53,300 nt of DNA from JACIWG01 sp049969935 (GTDB lineage: Archaea > Thermoproteota > Nitrososphaeria > JACIWG01): NCBI GenBank assembly GCA_049969935.1, contig JBMFNX010000007.1, forward strand, positions 1-53,300. The letters run 5' to 3'. Below, in pieces: positions 24,886-33,470 of the stretch (position 1 is its first letter; each line of letters begins with the position of its first letter). The notes below the pieces were generated by a model. It saw nothing but the letters and a program-made list of their open reading frames with translations, did not search any database and was not told the DNA's origin. Position numbers and translations under genes: made by a program.

Positions 24886-25725
24886 ATGATACCAGTACTT
24901 TATGTTAGTGGAAAAAATATTTCGGAGGTATGGGAAAGGTCTCTGGAACTGTTGTGGGAAAAGGGTGTAAAGATAAGGACTGAATATGATAAACCAAATG
25001 ATCCCCCAAGCGTTGATGCGACAATGATAATGGTGGTTAGTGAACCATTAAGTGAACCAAGAATACATCTTTCTATCCCCTCAACGTTCAAGGATTTAGA
25101 GAAGTATAAGAGGGAAGTTGTTGATGGTGTACACGATCATTGGATAGACCCTAAAAGTGGAAAATGGACATATACATATCATCAGAGACTATTTAAGTAT
25201 CCAGCGTCGGCTGGAGTTGTTAACCAGATCGAATATGTTGTTGAAAAGCTTTCTAGGGTGCCTTATTCTCGTAGAGCACAGGCTATAACATGGGATCCTG
25301 AATTTGACCCATTGACAAATGATCCACCATGCCTTCAAAGGGTATGGTTTAGGTGTACAGAAGAAAATGATGTATTAAAATTGAATATGAATACTCATTG
25401 GAGGTCAAGGGACGCGTACAAGGCTGCATTCATGAACATGTTTGCACTTACAGAGCTTCAGAAAAAGGTGGCTGAGCTCATTGGAAAGAGGAGAGGTGAA
25501 AAGGTTGAAGTAGGCCAGTATGTTGACATTTCTGACTCATACCATATTTACGGTTCTTATATCCAAGATTTCGAGAACAGGTTTCTGAAGGCCTTGCGTG
25601 AAAGAGAATTTTATTCAGAAAATATTAGGAGGTCAAGAACTATAAATAGTAGGCACCCTATAGTTTTAAAGGAGTTTGAAGAGGCTACTATAGAATTGGA
25701 GAGGGAGGCTCAGGCTTCCAGATAG
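24886..25725 (+). CDS. Thymidylate synthase-fold enzyme (ThyA family, archaeal type)
   Basis: 279 residues. Catalytic positions of thymidylate synthase are recognisable: Cys149 in DPPCLQRVW, Arg129-Arg130 in YSRRAQ, Arg173 and Asp176 in THWRSRDAY, Asn184 in FMNMFAL, and His220/Tyr222 in DSYHIYGSY. It should methylate dUMP with methylene-folate or methylene-tetrahydromethanopterin, or act as a related pyrimidine hydroxymethylase. It lies 25 bases after the corrinoid activator and probably shares its transcript. Its end overlaps the end of convergent mtaB by 16 bases. That makes it the only nucleotide-metabolism gene inside a C1 methyl-transfer island. Confidence 0.8.
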   Translation: MIPVLYVSGKNISEVWERSLELLWEKGVKIRTEYDKPNDPPSVDATMIMVVSEPLSEPRIHLSIPSTFKDLEKYKREVVDGVHDHWIDPKSGKWTYTYHQRLFKYPASAGVVNQIEYVVEKLSRVPYSRRAQAITWDPEFDPLTNDPPCLQRVWFRCTEENDVLKLNMNTHWRSRDAYKAAFMNMFALTELQKKVAELIGKRRGEKVEVGQYVDISDSYHIYGSYIQDFENRFLKALREREFYSENIRRSRTINSRHPIVLKEFEEATIELEREAQASR

Positions 25726-27059
25726 TCTTTCACCTTTAACTTTTCAACTTTCCCCTCATACTGTTCAAGCGCCCCTTCAACCTTTTCATTAGGGTTAGAG
25801 TAGATTTCTTCTAGCCTTCTCTTCGCCATTTCTATAAAACGTTTTTCTCCTCTACTGAGCAAAAGTTTTTCTTCTGCCATCATCAATTCTATAGCCTTAA
25901 TAGCTGAAGCGACAGTCCTAGAAAGCTCATCCTTTTCTCCTACAATAACCTCTGAAATCGAACATACTATATCAGGTGATAGGACGAAGGCTTGAGGGTT
26001 CAAAAATTTGTCCGATTTTACCATAAGATCCCTTAAACAGAAATGCTTATTATCTTCTATAGCCACGTTCATTAACCTCGTATCATAATGTAATATTTCG
26101 AGGAAGACTTCTGGACCGTATCCTCCAAATAGTTTTATGTTTTCAACCTGCTCGTTAGACCATAGGTCGCATGCTGCTGCAACAATATTGCCGACGAGGC
26201 TAGAATGTGCTACAGCCGAAGTTTTCCCCTCCATAGAGATAGGGTATCCTGTGATTGCTTTAAGATAAATGTTTTCGTAGGCGCAGTCTTTTCCTGGACC
26301 TGTTGCACCTTCTTCGAAGGCGATAAGGCTTCTGCATGCTGACATCACCCTTACAATTGATGCTAAAGAATGTGGTATCATGTTATCTTTTAAGCCACCT
26401 GCAATTTTCATGGCCGTGTTTGCGAACGCGCAGGCACTATCACCTCCAGCCAAAACAGACTTGTTCCTAGCTATTGAGACAATATTTTTCCATAATCTTT
26501 TCATGTCAAATGTTGCAAGATATCCTAGTGATGATACTATTCCAAGAAGATCTTGGCGTATTATCGAATAGTTAAAAAGTTCTTTCCCACCCTCTGATTC
26601 AATTGAAAGTACATCAGCTCCATTTGATGACACGAGTTCAAAAACTTCCATCATCCTATTAAAGCCTTCTTCATCATGCTTTGGCTTACCAAAGTCCCTT
26701 ATGTCAGCTACAGTAACCCTGTAACCTACATGTAATCCATATTCTTTAGCATATCTTTCAATCAAATCCTTTTGCAAGTTAACTAGTTCAACAACAAGCC
26801 GCGGATCCTCCATCTCCAAATAAGTTAACTCTGTTTCAAGCTGCAAATTTTCAATACCAAGTGCTACAGCCTTTTTAAGCAACTGATCTGTAATACTCCT
26901 ATATTCTTCCCTAACATCTTTTTCAACTCTTGGAAAATATTTTATTTCAGGAACAACTGCACCATTACCGACTTCCAAACCTGTGCCATATCTAAGTGTT
27001 TTTTTACTAAACCCAAAAACCAGATCTTTAGGCGTGTATGTAAGACGTGAAAATCTCAT
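25710..27059 (-). CDS. mtaB: Methanol:corrinoid methyltransferase MtaB-like
   Basis: 449 residues from ATG 27059, matching MtaB of methylotrophic methanogens along its length. Examples are LVFGFSKKTLRYGTGLEVGNG (quoted in part), LSIESEGGKELF, AGGDSACAFANTAM, EEGATGPGKDCAYENI and ITGYPISMEGKTSAVAHS. The three zinc ligands of M. barkeri MtaB (Glu164, Cys220, Cys269) correspond to Glu154, Cys210 and Cys259. It activates methanol (or a related methyl donor) and methylates the corrinoid protein MtaC. An ATG at 27092 is in frame, but ATG 27059 has a GGTG ribosome site ten bases upstream and gives the family N-terminus. It follows mtaC by 54 bases. Confidence 0.88.
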   Translation of the reverse strand: MRFSRLTYTPKDLVFGFSKKTLRYGTGLEVGNGAVVPEIKYFPRVEKDVREEYRSITDQLLKKAVALGIENLQLETELTYLEMEDPRLVVELVNLQKDLIERYAKEYGLHVGYRVTVADIRDFGKPKHDEEGFNRMMEVFELVSSNGADVLSIESEGGKELFNYSIIRQDLLGIVSSLGYLATFDMKRLWKNIVSIARNKSVLAGGDSACAFANTAMKIAGGLKDNMIPHSLASIVRVMSACRSLIAFEEGATGPGKDCAYENIYLKAITGYPISMEGKTSAVAHSSLVGNIVAAACDLWSNEQVENIKLFGGYGPEVFLEILHYDTRLMNVAIEDNKHFCLRDLMVKSDKFLNPQAFVLSPDIVCSISEVIVGEKDELSRTVASAIKAIELMMAEEKLLLSRGEKRFIEMAKRRLEEIYSNPNEKVEGALEQYEGKVEKLKVKDYLEA

Positions 27060-27113
27060 AGTTTTGACACCGTTTTTGCAACAATAAGCCATGATATAAA
27101 AATATTTAAAGGC

Positions 27114-27761
27114 CTATTTTCCTGTAATCCATTGTTTGCATATTCTTACTCCTTCTACTGCGTTTGCTCCGTACCCGTCTGCGCCTATACTTTTTGCGTA
27201 GTCTTCTGTTACTGCTGCACCGCCTATTATAACCTTAACCTTGTCTCTTAACCCAGCCTCCTTTAGAGCGTCTATAACGTTCTTCATTTCAACCATTGTT
27301 ACGGTGAGTAGTGCTGACATGCCAACAATATCAGGTTTCTCCTGTTTTACGGCTTCAACAAACTTTTCTGGAGGCACATCCGCTCCTAAATCGATAACCT
27401 TAAATTCTGCAGCCTCGAGCATCATTGCAACAATATTTTTTCCAATATCGTGAAGATCGCCTCTTACTGTGCCAATCACAACCTTACCTATCTTCTTTAT
27501 TTCTTCACCTTTCAAGTATGGTTCAAGGATCTTTGTTATTTCTTTACCTATTTCTCCGGCAACGATAAGTTCTGAAAGAAAATATTCTGATGCTTCAAAC
27601 TTTTTTCCAACAATCTCCATGCCTTCAGCAACACTCTTTAATATTATTTCTTGAGGTGTTGCACCTGCTTCAAGAGCCTTTAACGTGTACTCCTTTGATT
27701 TGTCGAAGTCAAGATTAACGATACTGTCTCTTATAGCATTCAATAGCTCATCTTTACTCAT
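27114..27761 (-). CDS. mtaC: Corrinoid-binding protein MtaC-like
   Basis: 215 residues with a helical methionine-synthase-type cap domain (1-88) and a B12-binding Rossmann domain. The lower-ligand motif DLHDIG (102-107) supplies the cobalt-coordinating His104. VIDLGADVPPEKFVEAV and VGMSALLTVTM, then IIGGAAVTEDYAKSIGADGYG, complete the fold. It accepts the methyl group from MtaB and passes it to a second methyltransferase, probably one of the UroD-like proteins in this island. It is first in the mtaCB transcript, with a GGTGATGG ribosome site just before ATG 27761. Confidence 0.9.
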   Translation of the reverse strand: MSKDELLNAIRDSIVNLDFDKSKEYTLKALEAGATPQEIILKSVAEGMEIVGKKFEASEYFLSELIVAGEIGKEITKILEPYLKGEEIKKIGKVVIGTVRGDLHDIGKNIVAMMLEAAEFKVIDLGADVPPEKFVEAVKQEKPDIVGMSALLTVTMVEMKNVIDALKEAGLRDKVKVIIGGAAVTEDYAKSIGADGYGANAVEGVRICKQWITGK

Positions 27762-27968
27762 TTACCATCACCACTTCATCACATGCAAAAATATTTAAGT
27801 TTTTTTTATCTGTAAGCTAGAACTTTTAAGTTTAAAAAATATAAATTTCTAAATATATTACAATAAAACATTTGAGGACAATATGAAAAATTTTGTTTAA
27901 ATAAGAAATTTATTCAGTTAAAAGAATTTATACACTTATATTGTTAAATATGTAGAAGATGATAGAAT

Positions 27969-28505
27969 ATGAATTATTGGAAAGATATTCCAGCAGGAGA
28001 TAGGCCACCAATATTTTTGAACATGGTTATTGAGGTTATCACAGGAAAAAGGGACAAGTTTGAGTATGATAGGCAGCTTGAAATATTTGTTTTAGATAGG
28101 GTTATTCCATCGTCAGTAGTTTTTCCAGTGGACTATGGTTTTGTTCCACAAACTTGGGCTGAAGATGGTGATCCACTGGATATTATGCTTATGACCTATG
28201 AACCTTTAGAGGTAGGCTGTCTTGTGAAAGTTAGACTGATTGGAGCGCTTATAATAGAGGATGAGAAGGGTTTGGATGCTAAAATGCTTTCTGTTCCAGT
28301 TAATGATGCTAGATTTGATGGCGTTAAAGATATATCGGATGTTCACCCTCATAAGCTTAAAGAAATTCAGGAATTTTTTGAAACTTATAAAAGGCTTGAG
28401 CCGACAAAATGGGTTAAGTTTAAGGAATGGAAGAATGTTGGAGATGCGAAGGAAATCGTTAACAGGGCTATAGAAAAGTTTTATGAAATATATCCGAGAA
28501 AATAG
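27969..28505 (+). CDS. ppa: Inorganic pyrophosphatase (family I)
   Basis: 178 residues of the soluble Mg-dependent pyrophosphatase. Active-site segments are present: VIEVITGKRDKFEYD, VFPVDYGFVPQTWAEDGDPLDIM (the DxDPxD motif, quoted from its middle), DAKMLSVPVND and YKRLEPTKWVKFKEW. It hydrolyses PPi made by biosynthetic reactions. TATA TTTATACA (27928-27935) gives a leader of about ten bases. The preceding 200 bases, shared with mtaC, are very AT-rich with no other recognisable feature. A housekeeping gene inserted between methyltransferase genes. Confidence 0.93.
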   Translation: MNYWKDIPAGDRPPIFLNMVIEVITGKRDKFEYDRQLEIFVLDRVIPSSVVFPVDYGFVPQTWAEDGDPLDIMLMTYEPLEVGCLVKVRLIGALIIEDEKGLDAKMLSVPVNDARFDGVKDISDVHPHKLKEIQEFFETYKRLEPTKWVKFKEWKNVGDAKEIVNRAIEKFYEIYPRK

Positions 28506-28515
28506 TTTCATTTAC

Positions 28516-29637
28516 TTATATTTTGTGGGCGCTTGCGTAATCGAACATTGTAATAATATTTTCTGGCGGCGTTAGTGGCTGTATATTGTGAACTGATGCA
28601 AGTATGTATCCACCATTTTCTGCTAAATCATGTACACGCCTTCTAACCTCATCCACAACATCCTCGGGTTTACCAAAAGGGAGAACTCTTTGAGTATCTA
28701 TACCACCCCAGAATACAAGTTTTTCACCAAACCTTTCTTTTAAAATTCTAGTATCCATGTTTTTTGCTGAAACCTGCACTGGATTTATTCCATCAACTCC
28801 AGCCTCTATTAGTCCATCAAGTAGTTGAAATATTGAGCCATCACTATGTATTATCACCTTCGCCTTAGAGACACTTTTGAAAGCTTCAATTAACCTCGTA
28901 TGTCTAGGCTTAACGAATCTATTGTAGAGGTTGGGAGATATTATTGGTGAAGTTTGTGTTCCTAGGTCGTCTCCAAAAAATATGACGTCCAAATATTTTC
29001 CTACGGGAGCAACATACCTTCTTATACATTCAACCATTAAGTTAGTGATATTATCTAAAATCGCGTCTGCAATTTTAGGCCTCAAAATTAAGTCTGAAAG
29101 AAATTGCCTGAATCCTCTTAGTAGTAGGGCATGTGCAAAAGAGCCTACAATAACATATGGGAATACGATAGCATAATCTTCTTTTGAAAGCCTTTCAGCC
29201 TGCTCGATCATAAAATTTAGGTCGAATCCAAGATCTTCTGGAGAAGGCCAATTATATGAGTTAATTTCATACACTGAATCCATGTTCGCGAGAGGGGAAC
29301 CGTCTGGAGTGAGATCATAATAGTGGCCTGTGAACTTTCTTTTTAAACCCCAGGCATCAACAACCGTTTCCGGAAAATTTTCATTTAATGGTTCAATTTT
29401 TGGATAAATGTAGCGTGTGTCAACATTAAATTTTTTCAGAATCCTTTCACTTGGACACACTGTTCCACCAACCTTATTTATCAAATAAATTTTTTCATCA
29501 AAATTTAAAAAGTTAAGTAAACTCTTGTAGGCTAGAAAATGTATGGATGTTACAGTACCACCAAAATCTATGGGTACACGATCAGCTTGAGAATGGTTTA
29601 AGGCAGCTAAAACCCTCTCTTTAGGAGACAAGTTCAA
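28516..29637 (-). CDS. UroD-like methyltransferase family protein, second paralogue
   Basis: 373 residues, same superfamily as the gene at 21735-22859 but clearly divergent. Landmarks are SPKERVLAALNHSQADRVPIDF at the start, FFGDDLGTQTSPIISPNLY and KVIIHSDGSIFQLLDGLIEAG, with His264-Ser-Asp-Gly replacing the HxCG zinc motif, then GGIDTQRVLPFG. Proteins of this type commonly accompany MtaB/MtaC-like genes and are expected to take methyl groups from a corrinoid protein; acceptor unknown. TTG start with a TATATA element (about 29663-29672) some 30 bases upstream. Divergent from the cupin gene. Confidence 0.78.
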   Translation of the reverse strand: MNLSPKERVLAALNHSQADRVPIDFGGTVTSIHFLAYKSLLNFLNFDEKIYLINKVGGTVCPSERILKKFNVDTRYIYPKIEPLNENFPETVVDAWGLKRKFTGHYYDLTPDGSPLANMDSVYEINSYNWPSPEDLGFDLNFMIEQAERLSKEDYAIVFPYVIVGSFAHALLLRGFRQFLSDLILRPKIADAILDNITNLMVECIRRYVAPVGKYLDVIFFGDDLGTQTSPIISPNLYNRFVKPRHTRLIEAFKSVSKAKVIIHSDGSIFQLLDGLIEAGVDGINPVQVSAKNMDTRILKERFGEKLVFWGGIDTQRVLPFGKPEDVVDEVRRRVHDLAENGGYILASVHNIQPLTPPENIITMFDYASAHKI

Positions 29638-29714
29638 CCAACAAGATAAATAACATTAGACAATATATAATTTTACAAAACCTTTTATATCTGAAATAAT
29701 GTAGACTAGATAGT

Positions 29715-30137
29715 ATGTCCGTTAAAATCATAAATTCAAAGAAGATTAAACCTAAAAAGATTTTAGGCGGGCCAATAAAACCCCTAATTTCTAACAATGA
29801 TGTGAGCATGAACCAAGAGTTCGCGTTAGGTGTTTTTAGACCAAAACAAGGGCTATACTTTCACACACACCCAAACTCTGAAGAAATATATTATGTTATA
29901 AAAGGCAGGGGAACCGTGTTCGCTGGAAAAGAAAGAAATCAAATAAAGATTGGCGAAGGTGATGTACTATATATTCCAGCAAATACACCTCATGGAGTGA
30001 CAAACACTGGAAGAAAAACTCTTGTTATAGCCTTTTTTGTTTCACCTGGAAAAGAGAGGGCAGGATACGAGATAGGTAAAGACTCTCATGTTTTAGAGGA
30101 AAAGATACTGTATCCTAACAATAAAGGTTTGAGTTAA
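29715..30137 (+). CDS. Cupin-domain protein
   Basis: 140 residues with a single conserved-barrel cupin. Motif 1 is YFHTHPNSEEIYYVIKGRG (two His and one Glu metal ligands); motif 2 is GDVLYIPANTPHGVTNTG (third His). Such domains bind Fe, Mn or Zn and may be isomerases, sugar enzymes or small-molecule sensors; nothing here decides which. TATA CTTTTATATC (29681-29690) is about 29 bases before ATG 29715, implying a leaderless mRNA. Divergent from the second UroD-like gene and upstream of the LarA-like gene. Confidence 0.85.
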   Translation: MSVKIINSKKIKPKKILGGPIKPLISNNDVSMNQEFALGVFRPKQGLYFHTHPNSEEIYYVIKGRGTVFAGKERNQIKIGEGDVLYIPANTPHGVTNTGRKTLVIAFFVSPGKERAGYEIGKDSHVLEEKILYPNNKGLS

Positions 30138-30237
30138 TAGCAGTTTCTGATCTAATAAAGTTTCTGACAAGGCTACATTTGATAAAAATTTTGTAAAAAG
30201 TTATTAGTATAAAATTCGGTAACATTGTCGATGAAAA

Positions 30238-31482
30238 ATGTATCCTATAATGTATAATGTTAGACAATATTTTGATGCACCGCCAGCAGTAGACTGTGTC
30301 AAAACAATTAAGGAGGAGTTTGATAGAGTCGGTTTAAAGGACATAATAAAACCTGGCTCAAATGTTGCTATAACCGCTGGAAGTAGGGGTGTCACAAATA
30401 TTCCGTTGATAATTAAGACTATAGTTGAGGAAGTTAAAAGGGTTGGTGGTAAGCCTTTCATAATACCTTCAATGGGCAGCCATGGTGGGGCAACGCCGGA
30501 GGGACAAAGGAGGGTATTATATGATTTGGGTATAACTGAAGAATATGTTGGTGCACCAATAAATGCTACTATGGAAGTTAAGGAAGTTGGGAGACTGGAG
30601 AATGGTATGCCCGTATATGTTTCTCGTGCAGCACTTGAAGCCGATGCTGTAATTGTCGTTGGACGAGTAAAACCACACACTGACTTCAAAGACGAGATTG
30701 AAAGTGGTTTAATGAAGATGATGGTTATAGGGCTTGGAAAACAGAAGGGTGCTCAGACAATACATGCTTATGGAAAAGAAGGATATCATAAACTTCTTGT
30801 GCCAACAGCTAGAAAGATAATGGAGAAGGCGCCGATAAAGCTTGGGGTAGCGATAGTTGAAAACCAATATCATGAAACATGCCTTATAAAGGCGCTTAGG
30901 CCAGAAGAAATTGAAAGTGAGGAGAGAAAACTTCTTGTAAAGGCTAAAGAATGGATAATGAGGATCCCGTTTAAGGAACTTGATGTCCTAATAGTTGAGA
31001 AGATAGGTAAGAATATTAGTGGTACAGGAATGGACCCTAACGTGACTGGAAGGTTTGCATGGCCTGAAGAAAAGCCTCCCGAGTTACCGAACATTAGATT
31101 CATAGCAGCTTTAGACTTAACTAAAGAAACTGAAGGAAACGCTATTGGAGTAGGTTTAGCGGACGTTATCACAAAAAGGTTATTTGATAAAATAAACTTT
31201 CATGACACCTACATGAACGCTTTAACAGCTGGAGCAATAGGATTGATTGGAGCAAAGATTCCAGTAATTATGCCAACAGACAGGGATGCAATAGAATTGC
31301 TGTTCAGACTTTCTAACAAGCCAATAAATGATATAAAGGTTATTAGGATAAAAAACACTTTAGAACTTGCAACATTCCAGGCATCAGAAGCATTACTTGA
31401 TGAAATTAAAGCAAATAAAAAATTGGATGTTGTTGGAGAAGGCGAAGAAATGCAATTCGATATACTCGGAAACCTCATCTAA
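30238..31482 (+). CDS. LarA-like (DUF2088) protein
   Basis: 414 residues of the DUF2088 family to which the nickel-pincer lactate racemase LarA belongs. Visible signatures are PSMGSHGGATPEGQ, VGRVKPHTDFKDEIESGLMK, GLGKQKGAQTIHAYG and VEKIGKNISGTGMDPNVTGR. The His and Lys residues in these motifs fall where LarA binds its cofactor, but the segments differ from true LarA, so the substrate is probably another 2-hydroxyacid or unrelated compound. No LarB, LarC or LarE gene is in the window. TATA TAGTATAAAA (30205-30214) predicts a leaderless mRNA. Possibly C1- or fermentation-linked through its neighbours. Confidence 0.75.
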   Translation: MYPIMYNVRQYFDAPPAVDCVKTIKEEFDRVGLKDIIKPGSNVAITAGSRGVTNIPLIIKTIVEEVKRVGGKPFIIPSMGSHGGATPEGQRRVLYDLGITEEYVGAPINATMEVKEVGRLENGMPVYVSRAALEADAVIVVGRVKPHTDFKDEIESGLMKMMVIGLGKQKGAQTIHAYGKEGYHKLLVPTARKIMEKAPIKLGVAIVENQYHETCLIKALRPEEIESEERKLLVKAKEWIMRIPFKELDVLIVEKIGKNISGTGMDPNVTGRFAWPEEKPPELPNIRFIAALDLTKETEGNAIGVGLADVITKRLFDKINFHDTYMNALTAGAIGLIGAKIPVIMPTDRDAIELLFRLSNKPINDIKVIRIKNTLELATFQASEALLDEIKANKKLDVVGEGEEMQFDILGNLI

Positions 31483-31572
31483 TACCAAAAGTACCAAACT
31501 AAAAATAATATTTTCCACAGTCAATCTGAGAAAATAATTTTTCAATTTACATTTATTAGGAAATAAGATGGT

Positions 31573-32517
31573 TTAGGCGAAATGGCAGGCAACCATATGC
31601 TTGTCTCCCCTCAATTCCGGTTCCTTGCTTCTGCAAACGTCTTTTGCATATGGACAGCGTTTAAAAAACCTGCAGCCAGAAACATTTTCATCTCCATTTT
31701 CAGCTATACTACTATGATTTTGTGTAAAAAATTTTTTCGCCATATAAAGTGTTGGCACAGAAGAAATTAGAAGTTTAGTGTATGGATGTAATGGTTCATT
31801 GAAGACTTCATCACATTCTCCTATCTCTAGAAGCTTACCTAAGTACATTACACCAACTCTATCACTGACATAGCTTACAACAGAAAGATTATGTGAGATG
31901 AAAAGGTATGTGAGGTTCAGTTTTTTCTTCAGTTCGATTAATAGGTTCAAAATTTGGGCTTGAACTGAAACGTCCAATGCAGAAGTTGGCTCATCTAATA
32001 CGATAAATTCTGGTTCAGCAAGAATAGCGCGAGCAAGTGCAACCCTCTGCTTCATACCACCACTAAGCTGGTGAGGGAACATGTTAAGTGTGTCAACCGA
32101 TAATCCAACATCCTCCATAACAGATTTCATCCTCTCTTTAAAATCGCCTTTATACTTGCAACATTCTAGGGACTCCTTTAAAGTATCATATATTCTCATT
32201 CTAGGGTCTAGTGAGAGGTCAGGATTTTGGAAAACAACCTGCATTTTTCTTCTAGCAGCTCTAACTTCATCCCTTTTAGCCTTTGAAAGGTCGACTCCAT
32301 TAAAAATTATTTTACCACTATCTGGCCTTTCCATATATAGCATTAGCCGTCCTAGAGTGCTTTTTCCACTACCACTTTCACCAACTAGACCAAAAACTTC
32401 ATTCCTTATAACACTTAGACTAACATCTTCTACAGCCTTAACCTTTATAGACTTTGTTAACGAAAGCTTGATATCATATGTTTTTGAAAGGTTTTCGCCT
32501 CTAACGAGTTCCATCAT
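31573..32517 (-). CDS. oppF: Peptide ABC transporter ATPase OppF-like
   Basis: 314 residues: Walker A GESGSGKSTLG, signature LSGGMKQRVALARAI, Walker B FIVLDEPTSALDVSVQ and switch His ISHNLS. The C-terminal oligopeptide-transporter extension has the Cys cluster CRFFKRCPYAKDVC, ending HMVACHFA, a likely 4Fe-4S or zinc site common to OppD/OppF/DppD/DppF. Last gene of the operon, overlapping oppD by four bases. It energises uptake together with OppD. Confidence 0.92.
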   Translation of the reverse strand: MMELVRGENLSKTYDIKLSLTKSIKVKAVEDVSLSVIRNEVFGLVGESGSGKSTLGRLMLYMERPDSGKIIFNGVDLSKAKRDEVRAARRKMQVVFQNPDLSLDPRMRIYDTLKESLECCKYKGDFKERMKSVMEDVGLSVDTLNMFPHQLSGGMKQRVALARAILAEPEFIVLDEPTSALDVSVQAQILNLLIELKKKLNLTYLFISHNLSVVSYVSDRVGVMYLGKLLEIGECDEVFNEPLHPYTKLLISSVPTLYMAKKFFTQNHSSIAENGDENVSGCRFFKRCPYAKDVCRSKEPELRGDKHMVACHFA

Positions 32518-33470
32518 ATTTCACCAACTCTATGGCATGAGATAAGCCTGTCATCATGTTGTAAAGGTTTAGGCTCTTCCCTCCTGCATATGTCCTTAGC
32601 GTAAGGGCATCTTGGGTGAAACCTACAACCGTCAGGGGGATTTGATAGGTCTGGAACATGGCCTGAGAGAGGTTTAAGCAGCCCCTTTAAGCCCCTGGGG
32701 ATACATGCCATGAGAGCGCGGGTGTACGGGTGCATTGGATTAGAGAATATACTTTCCAGTTCACCGACTTCAACCATCTTTCCAGCATACATTACACCTA
32801 TTCTATTACATATTTCAGCTGCAACCCCCATGTCATGTGTTATTAGGATTGTAGATAGACCGTAGGAGTTTGCTAAATTTTTCAGCAAGTTTAAGATCTG
32901 GGCCTGTATCGTAACATCTAATGCAGAAGTCGGCTCATCGGCGACAACAAGCCTTGGATTTAATGCTATAGCCATTGCTATTACAACCCTCTGCTTCATA
33001 CCACCACTAAGCTGATGTGGATAAGATTGCATCCTCTTTTCCGCTTCAGTAATGCCTACAGTTTTAAGAAGCTGCAAGCTTCTCTGGTAGGCTTCAGACT
33101 TAGTGTATCCATGTACTGTGAAGACTTCCATTAACTGTTCACCAATCTTCATAACAGGGTTTAATGCGGAACTGGGTTCCTGGAATATTATTGAAATTTT
33201 TGAACCCCTAAACCTTCTAATTTCTTCCTCACTAAGTTTCATCAAATCCATGCCGTCAACAATTATCTGTCCAGAAACCTTTCCAGGACATAATCTGATA
33301 AGGGAGAGTCCTAGAGTGCTTTTTCCACTACCACTTTCACCAACTATAGCGAAGCGGTCGCCTTCTCTAATTGTGAAGTCTATACCGTCAACAGCCCTTA
33401 TTGTACGGGAGCCCAGACTATAGTAGACCTTAAGGTTCTTAACTTCAGCTACAACATTATTTTGATGCAA
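32514..33470 (-). CDS. oppD: Peptide ABC transporter ATPase OppD-like
   Basis: 318 residues: Walker A GESGSGKSTLG, Q-loop IIFQEPSSALNPVMKIGEQ, signature LSGGMKQRVVIAMAI, Walker B LVVADEPTSALDVTIQ, switch ITHDMG and the C-terminal CRFHPRCPYAKDIC cluster. Its start overlaps the end of the permease gene by 14 bases. With OppF it forms the heteromeric motor of the importer. Confidence 0.92.
   Translation of the reverse strand: MHQNNVVAEVKNLKVYYSLGSRTIRAVDGIDFTIREGDRFAIVGESGSGKSTLGLSLIRLCPGKVSGQIIVDGMDLMKLSEEEIRRFRGSKISIIFQEPSSALNPVMKIGEQLMEVFTVHGYTKSEAYQRSLQLLKTVGITEAEKRMQSYPHQLSGGMKQRVVIAMAIALNPRLVVADEPTSALDVTIQAQILNLLKNLANSYGLSTILITHDMGVAAEICNRIGVMYAGKMVEVGELESIFSNPMHPYTRALMACIPRGLKGLLKPLSGHVPDLSNPPDGCRFHPRCPYAKDICRREEPKPLQHDDRLISCHRVGEI

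Noticed and set aside
25710..27761. mtaCB as proof that the organism is a methanogen
   Set aside because: MtaB/MtaC-like pairs also occur in non-methanogens, and no methyl-CoM reductase or methanogenesis cofactor gene is in the window.
27762..27968. Possible cobalamin riboswitch before mtaC
   Set aside because: The stretch is very AT-rich, without the B12-box or any stable multi-stem fold visible by eye; TATA-like elements explain it better.
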